Both the position numbers and the translations under genes were made by a program. Under the pieces are notes generated by a model, which saw only the letters and a list, made by a program, of their open reading frames with translations, had not been told where the DNA came from and made no database searches. This document shows, one piece after another, positions 17,164 through 25,246 of a DNA stretch of 64,000 bases. Positions within the stretch are counted from its first letter, which is position 1. Each line of letters opens with the position of its first letter. The stretch lies in the NCBI GenBank assembly GCA_015232395.1, contig JADFZT010000004.1, forward strand, positions 3,030 to 67,029, written 5' to 3'. The DNA is from Magnetococcales bacterium. Lineage in GTDB: Bacteria > Pseudomonadota > Magnetococcia > Magnetococcales > JADFZT01.

Positions 17164-17388
17164 CTACTCTTCATACCCGTGCCGACCATCACAGACAGGC
17201 TGTTTGGCGCTTCGCCCACAGGTGCAAATGGCCACCGTCCGGGTTTTTTCAAGATGAAGCTTTTGGGCATCCCGGCAGCGCCCCTGGCCAGATTGGTCAC
17301 ACAAGGGGCTCTCAAGACTCTCCCCACAGTGGCAAATGGTGTGCTCCCCTGGGCCAAGTCGAATGACAATCGGGTGGAGACCATGCAC
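17164..17388 (-). CDS. CDGSH-type iron-sulfur protein, first motif degenerate
   Basis: A GTG start at 17388 with GGAG 7 bases upstream gives 74 aa. The second half has an intact motif (CTC then CDGRH, Cys3-His). The first half has CHC and then CDQSGQG, where the His ligand of CDGSH is lost, so only one cluster may bind with standard ligands. It is divergent from the Nudix gene with only 34 bases between starts, so both control regions must be compact. Related to the protein at 1363-1629. Confidence 0.82.
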   Translation of the reverse strand: MHGLHPIVIRLGPGEHTICHCGESLESPLCDQSGQGRCRDAQKLHLEKTRTVAICTCGRSAKQPVCDGRHGYEE

Positions 17389-17422
17389 AGGCCTTCTCCA
17401 TGAATCAATAGATGGGTTAAAA

Positions 17423-18007
17423 GTGAACGATATCCTCACAGCCGATCTCATCACCCGCTGCCTCGACCGGAATATTAGCGGTGGGGGGAGTGGCACTTCA
17501 AGCGATGAATGGGATCGTCTTGATCCCGCCGCTGTTTTGGTACCTCTCTATCAGGAAAAGGGCGCTTGGCGACTGCTTTTGATTCGACGCTCTGGTCAAG
17601 TAGCCACCCACAAGAGTCAGATTGCCTTTCCGGGAGGGCGACGGGATGATACGGACCAGGATGATCGGGCCACGGCTCTGCGAGAGACCCGGGAGGAGAT
17701 CGGGCTTGATCCGGAAAATATCCGGGTATTGGGTTTTCTCTCTCATCAGGCTACTTCGACCACCGGTTTTTTGATTGTCCCGGTCGTCGGTGTTTTGTCT
17801 TTTCCCTTTCAGCTCGCTCCTGCACCGGAGGAGGTGGCGGGGGTACTGTCAGTGCCTCTTGATTTTTTTCTGGCAGCTGAACCTTTGGTCCAAGGCGATC
17901 ACCGCCGTTACCAGTATGGCGAGGATCTCATCTGGGGCGCTACCGCAGCCATTATAGAACAGTTGATTCTACGTTTAAAATCCGGGATAAAATCGGCATC
18001 ATCATAA
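17423..18007 (+). CDS. Nudix hydrolase, probable CoA pyrophosphatase
   Basis: A GTG start at 17423 gives 194 aa. The Nudix box is complete (G72-x5-E-x7-REUxEExGU as GRRDDTDQDDRATALRETREEIGL, about residues 72-95). It is preceded by LLIRRS, then HKSQIAFPGG, the pattern of CoA diphosphatases (NudL/YeaB type), which cut CoA and acyl-CoA to phosphopantetheine and 3',5'-ADP. No strong ribosome site is seen. Followed 147 bases later by a small membrane protein. The CoA preference is inferred. Confidence 0.88.
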   Translation: MNDILTADLITRCLDRNISGGGSGTSSDEWDRLDPAAVLVPLYQEKGAWRLLLIRRSGQVATHKSQIAFPGGRRDDTDQDDRATALRETREEIGLDPENIRVLGFLSHQATSTTGFLIVPVVGVLSFPFQLAPAPEEVAGVLSVPLDFFLAAEPLVQGDHRRYQYGEDLIWGATAAIIEQLILRLKSGIKSASS

Positions 18008-18154
18008 AATTCCAAACGGCCCCTGTGCCGACAGAGTTGGATCGAAGTGCAAAGGGCTCAATCTTGGGCAGCACCGCTGAAACTGAACCAAATCAGCTGG
18101 ACGAAAAAAGGATAACAATCGTATGCATCTGATTGCCAACGGATTTTTCAAGCC

Positions 18155-18466
18155 ATGAGACTTATACTCCTACTGGCCCTTGGTTTGTTGATACTGGGTG
18201 CTGTTTTCTGGCTTCTCAAACAGTTTTGGAAAACAGCCCACACCCCGGAAGAGGGTACCGCCACCGGTGAAGCCGCCAACGATATAGAGCAGCCCCCTCC
18301 CTGGATCGAATCCCGACAGGCGCGCCTGCTGTTGATTTTGGTGATGGTGCTGTTTGGTTTGATGGGCCTGGAACATGTATTGCGGACCAACAAACAAGCC
18401 CCCCCCGAGACCTACATCCCTCCCCACATGGAGGAGGGGAAGCTGGTGCCCGGACAGTTTAAATAG
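18155..18466 (+). CDS. Small two-helix membrane protein
   Basis: A 103-aa protein with two hydrophobic helices (residues 2-24 and about 58-76) separated by a polar, acidic loop (TPEEGTATGEAAND), and a Pro-rich C-terminus (PPETYIPPHMEEG). No known motif. In related genomes such small proteins often sit near Nudix and CCA-transferase genes. Here only the Nudix gene is near. Function unknown. Confidence 0.7.
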   Translation: MRLILLLALGLLILGAVFWLLKQFWKTAHTPEEGTATGEAANDIEQPPPWIESRQARLLLILVMVLFGLMGLEHVLRTNKQAPPETYIPPHMEEGKLVPGQFK

Positions 18467-18492
18467 GCCAGGGCCTGATCCAAAGTCGTGCA

Positions 18493-18522
18493 GGAGGTCA
18501 TTTTCAGGAACAAATGGCCTCC
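18493..18522 (+). terminator. Terminator-like hairpin
   Basis: GGAGGTCATTT (18493-18503) pairs with AAATGGCCTCC (18512-18522): 11 bp with one G-T wobble and an 8-base loop. CGCCCTTTT follows. It lies 27 bases after the small membrane protein gene and would end the Nudix transcript; it could also serve the convergent gene at 18602. Confidence 0.6.
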
Positions 18523-18601
18523 CGCCCTTTTGGAGTCACCAAATGGCGTTCCTCAAGCCTTGCCTGACACCTTTGTTAACAGGCCCTGAAACCATGCGAA
18601 T

Positions 18602-18985
18602 TTATTCCTTTCCCGTTGCCCCTTGTCGCGCCTCTTGCCACTGCTGATAGCGCTTCGCAAAAAAGTGTTCCAGATCTGCCACCACCTCTTGATCACTGCT
18701 ACCGGTCACCTTACGCATCAAGATGGTGGAGGCTTCCTCCAGAAGGCGCAGGTCGTTTTCAATCATGGGGTAGCTCTTTTTGAGCCTTTTGAGCGCCTTG
18801 ACCGCAGACTCCCCTTCGGGCTTGGGAATATCCAGAGGTTCGGTGGGGGGTGGGGAGGGACTTGCCGTGCTGTGACTTGCCAAAAACTCGGCAAATTTAA
18901 GCAGGGCATGTCGATCTTCCGGCCCCATTTTCCGCCAAGCAGCCAGCAGCTTGCGTTGTGTGTCGTCCGGGCCCATCACCATCAT
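18602..18985 (-). CDS. Conserved-looking hypothetical protein, helical
   Basis: A 127-aa soluble, mostly helical protein. The N-terminal part (TQRKLLAAWRKMGPEDRHALLKFAEFLA) resembles a short helical domain. A Pro-rich linker (SPSPPPTEPLDIPKP) and a second helical part with ALKRLKKSYPMIE and a C-terminal FFAKRYQQWQEAR follow. GGGAG precedes the first of several closely spaced ATGs. No enzymatic motif is seen. Possibly a protein-interaction adaptor; family not recognised. Confidence 0.75.
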   Translation of the reverse strand: MMVMGPDDTQRKLLAAWRKMGPEDRHALLKFAEFLASHSTASPSPPPTEPLDIPKPEGESAVKALKRLKKSYPMIENDLRLLEEASTILMRKVTGSSDQEVVADLEHFFAKRYQQWQEARQGATGKE

Positions 18986-19241
18986 GGCGGCTTATCTCCC
19001 AACTCTCGGTGAATAAAGGAAAATGTTTGGATTTTGCCTAATAATCAGGCAGGTTGCCTGGAATTTAAGCAACCTTTTTGCCCTAAACAGAGTCAGGGTA
19101 ATAAAAAACCACTTAAAAACAAGGCTGTAAAATTGGTATGGAACTTGATAGACCATTACCATGACTAATCGTTAATAAGATAATTTCATGCAGCATCAGA
19201 TAGACCCCAATCAACCCATCGAATCAGTAGGAGATCAGGCC

Positions 19242-19415
19242 ATGCGGCCCCTCAGTAAAACCTCATCAAGACCATATACCACCCGGTTCAGGGACGCCAC
19301 CCGAGCCATTTTGACCAACACCATTGCCGTCACTCTGATGACTGCCTGTGTCACTGGCCTGATCCACCTGCCCAACGCCATTCAGTTTTTGACCCGCCAG
19401 CAACTCCCCCACTGA
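19242..19415 (+). CDS. Small single-helix membrane protein
   Basis: A 57-aa protein. Start 19242 is chosen because AGGAG stands 8 bases before it, unlike the upstream in-frame ATG. A basic N-terminus (RPYTTRFRDATR) leads into one hydrophobic segment (ILTNTIAVTLMTACVTGLIHL). No family recognised. Confidence 0.5.
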   Translation: MRPLSKTSSRPYTTRFRDATRAILTNTIAVTLMTACVTGLIHLPNAIQFLTRQQLPH

Positions 19416-19961
19416 TTCCAATATCCATAGGGCATTTCGGTTCCCTGTAGCAAGCATGAGCGCCCCGCCCCTTTGGGAACAGGGTAGACCCAAAAGCGAT
19501 CGCCACTCTTTTTTTTCTCTGGTGAAAACTTTTCAGCCAAACCATCCACCCAATCATCAAAGCATGGCCACGATGGATGGGGGGATCCCCCCCTGTCGGG
19601 AACTCGACGCTCTCCTGGCTGTCCATCTGACGTGGGGGCTGGTGGCTTGACAGAGTCACTGGATTGACAAGGGTGTGGCAGGTTAGCACACCTGTCAAAG
19701 CCACTTTCAGAGAAGCTTGTCCTGTTGTTTGGCGGTTTTTTAAAAAAAAGATCAAAAAACTGAAAAATCGTTTAAACAAAAAGAGTTGAGGCAATTCAAT
19801 CGAGGTATTCCCGTCTAAAAAACACCTTGATCGGCGTGTCTGCTTACAGTCTTGGTATGAAACTTGTAAAATCAGTGCCCCCAAGTACAGTTTTTCCCAC
19901 CTGCCTCAACCAAATTTTGACGGCTTGGGCTAACGAAGGGAACAAAAAGAGGAGATTGAAG
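19416..19961. other. Gene-free stretch
   Basis: No supported coding frame. AT-rich stretches near 19735-19800 could include a promoter for the Cys-rich gene at 19962, but no clean -35/-10 pair can be assigned. Confidence 0.5.
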
Positions 19962-20186
19962 ATGCACATTTCATCTCAAGTGGAAGATCTTATTTCAACA
20001 ATTGGCAAAATAGCGGATTGGGGACGCAAGGAGCAAACTTGCCCGGATGGAGAGTCCCATCACCCCTCTGTCTGCCTTAGGGGTTGGCGTGGAAGTCTCT
20101 GCCACAACTGCGAGAAGTGCGGTTTGTGGAGTGAAGGGGGAGATGAGATCAACCCCTACGCGTACAACAATTGCAACATGGTATAG
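19962..20186 (+). CDS. Small cysteine-rich protein, possible metal binder
   Basis: A 74-aa protein. Start 19962 is preceded by AGGAG at 7 bases; longer frames upstream lack a site. Cysteines cluster in CPDGESHHPSVC and CHNCEKCGLW, with His pairs close by, which suggests a zinc or iron site. The N-terminus is a short amphipathic helix (QVEDLISTIGKIADWG). No named family recognised and no operon partner. Confidence 0.55.
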   Translation: MHISSQVEDLISTIGKIADWGRKEQTCPDGESHHPSVCLRGWRGSLCHNCEKCGLWSEGGDEINPYAYNNCNMV

Positions 20187-20270
20187 CTTGAACAGGGTAT
20201 GGGGGGCACCAGCCTGAACCCATTGGGTGAATCAGGTCAAAAGGCTGAAGATAGTAGCTTTGGAGGCGCT

Positions 20271-21044
20271 TTAAGCTCCGGTATCGAATTCAGCGATTAC
20301 CGGGGCGTGGTCCGATGGCCGGGGCCACCCCCGGGGCGTGGCATCGATGACGCAACGGGATAACGTCAAAGCGAGCCCCTGGGACGCCAATATGTGGTCG
20401 ATGCGCACCCCACGGTTGCGGGGGAATGAACCGGCCCGATAGTCCCACCAGGAAAAATGGCCTCCCCGGGCCTCCTTTTCCCGGAAACAATCCACCAGTG
20501 GCAGGCCGATCAGCCTCTGATATCCCTCGCGTTCCGGGGGAGAGACCAAAATTCCCCCAGCCCAGAAAGCCGGATCATGGACATCCCGGTCGTCCGGGGC
20601 AATGTTGAAATCCCCTGTGACAATCAGCGGCTGGCCGGTTTTCAGTTCTTGGGCAACGTAACTCTCCAAGGCCTTGAGCCATTCCAATTTGAACCCATAC
20701 TTATCTGACCCGACACTGGCTCCGTTGGGGACATAGACGTTGATCACACGTGTATTCCCCACAGTCACTGCCAAAAAGCGTTTTTGAGCAGGATCCACCC
20801 CTGGCAGCTCCTTCAACACCTGGCTTGCCTCAAGCCGGCTCAATACCGCCACCCCATTGTAGGTTTTTTGTCCTGAAAACCAGGCCTGATAGCCCATATC
20901 AGCAAAGGCGGCCTCCGGAAACAGGTCATCGGTAAGCTTGGTTTCCTGGAGGCAGAGCAGATCCACGGGATATTCCTGCAACCAGGTCTGTACCTGCTCT
21001 TGACGGACTCTGAGGGAATTGACGTTCCAAGTGGCGATTTTCAT
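20271..21044 (-). CDS. xthA: Exodeoxyribonuclease III (AP endonuclease)
   Basis: A 257-aa endonuclease/exonuclease/phosphatase fold enzyme. Motifs: MKIATWNVNSLR with N7, LQETK with catalytic Glu34, YVPNG, TGDFNIAP (Asp/Asn), WWDYR, RIDHIL, and SDHAPV with the catalytic His. It cuts DNA 5' of abasic sites and degrades 3' ends in base excision repair. An upstream in-frame TTG is rejected in favour of ATG 21044, which gives the family's standard N-terminus. Confidence 0.96.
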   Translation of the reverse strand: MKIATWNVNSLRVRQEQVQTWLQEYPVDLLCLQETKLTDDLFPEAAFADMGYQAWFSGQKTYNGVAVLSRLEASQVLKELPGVDPAQKRFLAVTVGNTRVINVYVPNGASVGSDKYGFKLEWLKALESYVAQELKTGQPLIVTGDFNIAPDDRDVHDPAFWAGGILVSPPEREGYQRLIGLPLVDCFREKEARGGHFSWWDYRAGSFPRNRGVRIDHILASQGLALTLSRCVIDATPRGWPRPSDHAPVIAEFDTGA

Positions 21045-21152
21045 GTTTGGCAACACATTTTGCGCTCTGGACTCGTTATTCTCTCCAACCCCTGGCCAGG
21101 AGTGAGAGGGGGAAGTCAGCCGCGCATGAAGGAGGAGAGGGCTCGAATGGCG

Positions 21153-23024
21153 TCAAGCTTTCCAGCAGTAGGTCTGAATTTCCCGGACTGAATCCAGGTC
21201 AGCCAATTTTTTCAGCATATGGCTTAAGACTGAGGGCTCTTTTCCCCCCAACTCCATGCTGATGGCATAACACTCGGCAGAACGTCCCTGGCCCTGGATG
21301 GAGTGGCCGTTGATGCCCAGATTGGCCAACAGCTCCAACACCGGTAGCAAGGCACCGGTTTGATGGTTGATGGAAAAAGTGACGTGGAGATTTTCCCCCC
21401 GGCTTTGGATCGACCAGGAACCTGATTCCCAAACACCGCTCTGGGCATTGTCGCAATCGGCGTGATGGACAATCCAACGACCATCACCGGAGAGGCGCCC
21501 CCGGATGGGATCTTCCGGTGCGGCCAAGCAGCAGGCGGACCAAAAAATGTCCGGCCCGGTGAGGGAGGTGAGGGTAAAATGGCCGTTTAGATTTCGCCGT
21601 ACCCCTCTGACGGGAATATCCTGGCGTTTCAAGGCTTGCTTGACCAGGGTACGCGCCCGGGCGGTTTTGACCACATCCAGCCAAGCGCGCTGGGGGCGGG
21701 CATCCTTGGCAGTCACCACCTGCACCACATCCCCATCGTTGAGGGTGTGCTCCGGTGGGCGTTGAATGCCGTTGATCCGCCCCCCCGTACAGCGTTCCCC
21801 AAGCTCGGTGTGGACCAGATAGGCAAAATCCACCACCACCGAACCCACAGGAAAGGTGAGGCGATCTCCCTGAGGGGTATAAACATCGAGGAGGTCGGGC
21901 AAAACGTGGGCGTGCACCTCCGACATCCGCAAATCACTGTCGCCGAGGGTAGCCAATAGCCGCATATATTTTTGCGGATCGGGTCCACTTACCCCCCATT
22001 GGGCGAGAATACCCATGCGGTTGGCCTCTTCATCCCGGGTGCGAATCACATGGATGCTCAAAGGCTGCCCTTCCCAAAAGACCCGGCTGGAGAGGGCTCT
22101 GAAACCGTTGATGCGGGGCGCGTTGAGATAATCCCGAACGTGGCGGGGCAGGGGGCCGAAAAGGCTGTGCATTTTGCCCAACACCCGCCAGGCGGCATCA
22201 TCGTCAGCCACCAGCAACTTCAGACGATAGACCGGCCAGCCAATCCGCCGCAGGCGACCGGTACCCGGATTTTCGGTGAGATAAAAAAAATCAGCGATCT
22301 TTTTGGGCTCCAGGAGATAATCTTCCGCCAGATTATCATCCAGGAGTTTTTCCAGGTGGCCTGTCAGGCGATCCATGCTGGGGGCTGAGCGTTTTTGCAG
22401 ACTGAGCAGGGTGCTTTCCGCCCGTTTGCTCTGCACCGGCATCAGGTGATTTAAGATCCGGGCGATCAGGGCATCGGCCAGGGCCATCATTCCCAGACGT
22501 CTGGCCACCCCCACATAGATCAAACCGAGGCTGGCTTTGGTTTTGGCTTTGGCTGGTCCGTGAACATGGAGGGTTTCGGTGTTGTGTAAAACATCGAAAA
22601 TTTTGACGATCAAAACCCTCAGATCCTTGGCAGCGGCTCCGAGAATACGGCGATAGGTGGCGGGCAGGTCTCCAGCCCCTGTTTTGAGGCTGCGAATTTT
22701 GGAAAGCGCCTGAACGATACCCAGAACCTCTTCGCTAAATTCTCTGATCCGCTCCTCAGCTTGACGCTCTTCGGGGGCATCTTCGATGGCGTCGTGAAGC
22801 AGGGCTGCACACACCGCAGGCAGGTCGATCAAACCCCAGGTCAGGCAGTTGTGGCTTACTTCCAGACAGTGGGTCACATAGGGTGCACCATCCAGTTTGC
22901 GCACCTGACCGTCATGGAGTTCCACTGCCAGACGAGCGCAATAATCCACTTTCCGGGCCGCCTCTTCTCCGAGACGATCACGGCTTAGTTCTACCAACTC
23001 GGTGATATGCCTTTCCAGATCCAT
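21153..23024 (-). CDS. RelA/SpoT homologue with degenerate synthetase domain
   Basis: A 623-residue-scale protein ((p)ppGpp synthetase/hydrolase family, normally about 700 aa). The HD hydrolase domain looks intact: H52, H77-D78 and E81-D82 (LLHDAIED). The synthetase region (about 265-360) keeps the scaffold LPRHVRDYLNAPRINGF, but the family YQSLHT, EVQIRT and AExGxAAHW motifs read FRALSS, SIHVIRT and ANRMGILAQW. A TGS domain (VYTPQGDRLTFPVGSVVVDFAYLVH) and a C-terminal ACT-like part follow. I infer a hydrolase-biased or regulatory enzyme. Start 23024 has GGA 9 bases upstream. Confidence 0.85.
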   Translation of the reverse strand: MDLERHITELVELSRDRLGEEAARKVDYCARLAVELHDGQVRKLDGAPYVTHCLEVSHNCLTWGLIDLPAVCAALLHDAIEDAPEERQAEERIREFSEEVLGIVQALSKIRSLKTGAGDLPATYRRILGAAAKDLRVLIVKIFDVLHNTETLHVHGPAKAKTKASLGLIYVGVARRLGMMALADALIARILNHLMPVQSKRAESTLLSLQKRSAPSMDRLTGHLEKLLDDNLAEDYLLEPKKIADFFYLTENPGTGRLRRIGWPVYRLKLLVADDDAAWRVLGKMHSLFGPLPRHVRDYLNAPRINGFRALSSRVFWEGQPLSIHVIRTRDEEANRMGILAQWGVSGPDPQKYMRLLATLGDSDLRMSEVHAHVLPDLLDVYTPQGDRLTFPVGSVVVDFAYLVHTELGERCTGGRINGIQRPPEHTLNDGDVVQVVTAKDARPQRAWLDVVKTARARTLVKQALKRQDIPVRGVRRNLNGHFTLTSLTGPDIFWSACCLAAPEDPIRGRLSGDGRWIVHHADCDNAQSGVWESGSWSIQSRGENLHVTFSINHQTGALLPVLELLANLGINGHSIQGQGRSAECYAISMELGGKEPSVLSHMLKKLADLDSVREIQTYCWKA

Positions 23025-23401
23025 AACCATTCCAAATTGATGTTGAGCCAAGCCCAACGAAGATACCATCCACCCCGTTTCATGCCCACCCGGGACCACA
23101 ACCCGACAGAGAATAGCGAATCCAATGCCGTCATGGACAGGAATTATGGGCCGCTTTGCAGGTTGAGTAAAAAGGATTTTTTAAAAAAAATGCACAAAAC
23201 CCCACCGCAGGTGACTTCCAGACCTTGAAAAATTGTTGAAAGTCGTACAGCTTTTGCCGTTACGTGGGCATAATAAGCCGGATAGACTTAAATCCCAGGG
23301 TGGGCGTTTCCCCCCCCCATGGGAGCAATTCGGTACCGCGTCCTGGAAATGAGATCCAACAGGCCAGGTTGGAGATGCCTTATTCCGTTTGGGAGGAAGA
23401 T

Positions 23402-24205
23402 ATGATTGTAAGATTCATCAAGTGGCTGTTCAGAAACATCGGCCCCTACGTTTTGGGCATCTCCGTAGGAATCGGTTTTGCTTACCTGCTGATAATTTTC
23501 GTGGCCCAAACGGAAATTCCCATCAACATGGATAACCTGACCCGGTATATCCCTTCTTTGTCGGTGGAACCGGAAACCCTGATAACCCCTCCGGAGCCAC
23601 CCACCTCGGAGCCGCCGCCAGCGAAACACACCCCACCCCCCGTAGCTGCTGTCGAAGCCCCGGTAGAAACGCCGGTTGAAGCGCCCGTCGCACCCCCTTC
23701 ACCAGCTGAACCTGCTGAGACCGTTGGGGTGGCGGGTATGGGTGTGGACCCGGCATGGACGGCACAGGCTGCCGCTGAAAACCAGGCGACGACAACGCCA
23801 TCCACCGAGTTGCCGAATGAATTGAGCCTGCCCATTACCCCTGTCGTTACGCAGTCGTCCCAAGCCCAAAAAAGCACTCCGGCTGCCAAAGGGAGCGGGC
23901 TTGCCTACACTCCCGCAGTCAAATCTCCAGCCAAAAGCAAAAAGAGCACCGCCAAAAAGGTCTCCTGTGGTACTCCCCCCAGCCAACCCGGCTTTGCCAT
24001 GGATCGTTACCTCTCCTGCCAGTGGTATCGCCACTGCCTGGATCGTCTGGATCGCGCCCGGCGCATGATCTCCAGAGGGCGTGATCTTTGTCCCAAATCC
24101 GGGGCCAATGCCCAACAGTGTCGCAACTATTATCGCTCGCTGGAATCCCGCTATCAGCCGGAAATGTGCAATCAGTGGCGAGGTTATTCCGCCATTGGTG
24201 GATAG
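23402..24205 (+). CDS. Membrane-anchored Pro-rich protein with Cys-rich C-terminus
   Basis: A 267-aa protein. Start 23402 has GGGAGG 6 bases upstream, so the 46 residues before it are dropped. One N-terminal membrane helix (about 14-35) is followed by a long Pro/Val/Glu/Ala-rich linker, a Lys-rich spacer (KSPAKSKKSTAKK), and a compact end domain (about 195-267) with six Cys, including CQWYRHCLDR and CRNYYRSL. The layout suggests a periplasm-spanning anchor carrying a disulfide-stabilised module. No family recognised. Confidence 0.75.
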   Translation: MIVRFIKWLFRNIGPYVLGISVGIGFAYLLIIFVAQTEIPINMDNLTRYIPSLSVEPETLITPPEPPTSEPPPAKHTPPPVAAVEAPVETPVEAPVAPPSPAEPAETVGVAGMGVDPAWTAQAAAENQATTTPSTELPNELSLPITPVVTQSSQAQKSTPAAKGSGLAYTPAVKSPAKSKKSTAKKVSCGTPPSQPGFAMDRYLSCQWYRHCLDRLDRARRMISRGRDLCPKSGANAQQCRNYYRSLESRYQPEMCNQWRGYSAIGG

Positions 24206-24472
24206 TGGCTTGTTCTCCTGGGGTGGAGCAGCCGCTCTGCCTCAGGATGAGCACCAATGGGTGATGATTTCAGACGAAATTCACCCACCACCCACTCACT
24301 TTCCCGGCTTTGGATAAACCCGCCCTGGCTTGGTTCACCTGCCGGTCTACCTGCCCCGGCGGTAAGGGCCAATCTGTTTTTCCAGCATCCCCTCGGTCCA
24401 TACACCACGATAAATGAACCACCACCCCCTTTTTTCTGAAAATATTTTTGACACATATTTCCTGAAAAAAGG
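24206..24472. other. Gene-free stretch
   Basis: No supported gene. Frames on both strands lack ribosome sites. Low-complexity C-rich and T-rich runs occur near 24410-24460. Confidence 0.5.
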
Positions 24473-24500
24473 CAAAAAAAAAGGCCCTGTCCGGGGGCCT
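24473..24500 (-). terminator. Rho-independent terminator (minus strand)
   Basis: Read on the minus strand, AGGCCC (24500-24495) pairs with GGGCCT (24487-24482) around a 7-base loop and is followed by a run of nine or ten T. It terminates transcription coming from the gene at 24875-25246 and any small gene between. Confidence 0.85.
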
Positions 24501-24528
24501 CTTATCACTTCTTTTTCTTTGATTTATC

Positions 24529-24714
24529 TCATGATTCAGTCAAACATTCTTTAGTCTCCTTGTCTGATGGTGGCGGCACCCGGAGAACTCCTCCGAGAGG
24601 CTCCTCATCCAGTTGCCGAAATGTCGTTACCCCATTTACGATAACGAGTTGCCCAAAAAGTTTCAATGATCCATAAAAAAAACGATTCCGCCAACTTTCC
24701 CGTTCCGTGACCAC
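24529..24714 (-). CDS. Doubtful small ORF before a terminator
   Basis: A 61-aa frame whose ATG has no ribosome site and a stop 9 codons upstream. It ends in TGA, and the same frame then continues DKSKKKK before a second TGA, right before the terminator stem. The position suggests a transcribed region, but coding is unproven; it may be a decayed gene end. No similarity recognised. Confidence 0.25.
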   Translation of the reverse strand: MVTERESWRNRFFYGSLKLFGQLVIVNGVTTFRQLDEEPLGGVLRVPPPSDKETKECLTES

Positions 24715-24874
24715 CCATGGGAAAACCGAATACTTTGGCTTATTTGGCTAAACCAACCTTGGCTTGCATCCTGCCGTCCTGGCACGAAAATCCCGGTAAT
24801 TATTCGCTCATTACACGAAAGGGGAGTCGAACCCACCCGGTCATTCGTTCAGATCGTGATCGCGTGATCGAAAA

Positions 24875-25246
24875 TCAATGCACCCGGTTTAATTTTTTGG
24901 TTTCCATCACCCCGGAGGCATCGCCCCATTTTTCCCGCAACTCCATGGCATTGTCCGTCAGCTCTTCCTCATCCACACCGAGATGCTCGGCCATGACGGC
25001 TGTCCGCCAGTAGGGTTCCCCCTCATCGTCGTAACCGGTAGGAGGGGGCGGGGAGCCATAAATCTCTTCCAGAGCCATGCGCATGGCTTTACGGACCACC
25101 GGGTTGCGGCTCTTGGCCAAAAATTCCCAGGCATCATCATAGCCGGGGTGGTCCGGACCATCCTCAATCACCCTCAGAACCTCTTCAATTTCGATTTCGT
25201 CGCCGATCATACCGATTCCCAGGTTGCTGTCAGAAGGGTGCGTCAT
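24875..25246 (-). CDS. Acidic hypothetical protein
   Basis: A 123-aa soluble, acidic protein. Start 25246 has GGAG 9 bases upstream; an upstream extension to 25351 has none. Visible features are IGDEIEIEEVLRVIEDGPDHPGYDDAWEFLAKS and a C-terminal segment, VDEEELTDNAMELREKWGD. No catalytic motif, Cys or membrane helix. Family not recognised. Confidence 0.7.
   Translation of the reverse strand: MTHPSDSNLGIGMIGDEIEIEEVLRVIEDGPDHPGYDDAWEFLAKSRNPVVRKAMRMALEEIYGSPPPPTGYDDEGEPYWRTAVMAEHLGVDEEELTDNAMELREKWGDASGVMETKKLNRVH

Noticed and set aside
24810-24840. T-loop-like GGGTTCGACTCCC on the minus strand, suggesting a tRNA or tmRNA end
   Set aside because: The five-base T stem has a mismatch, and no acceptor stem, anticodon arm or CCA context can be built around it.
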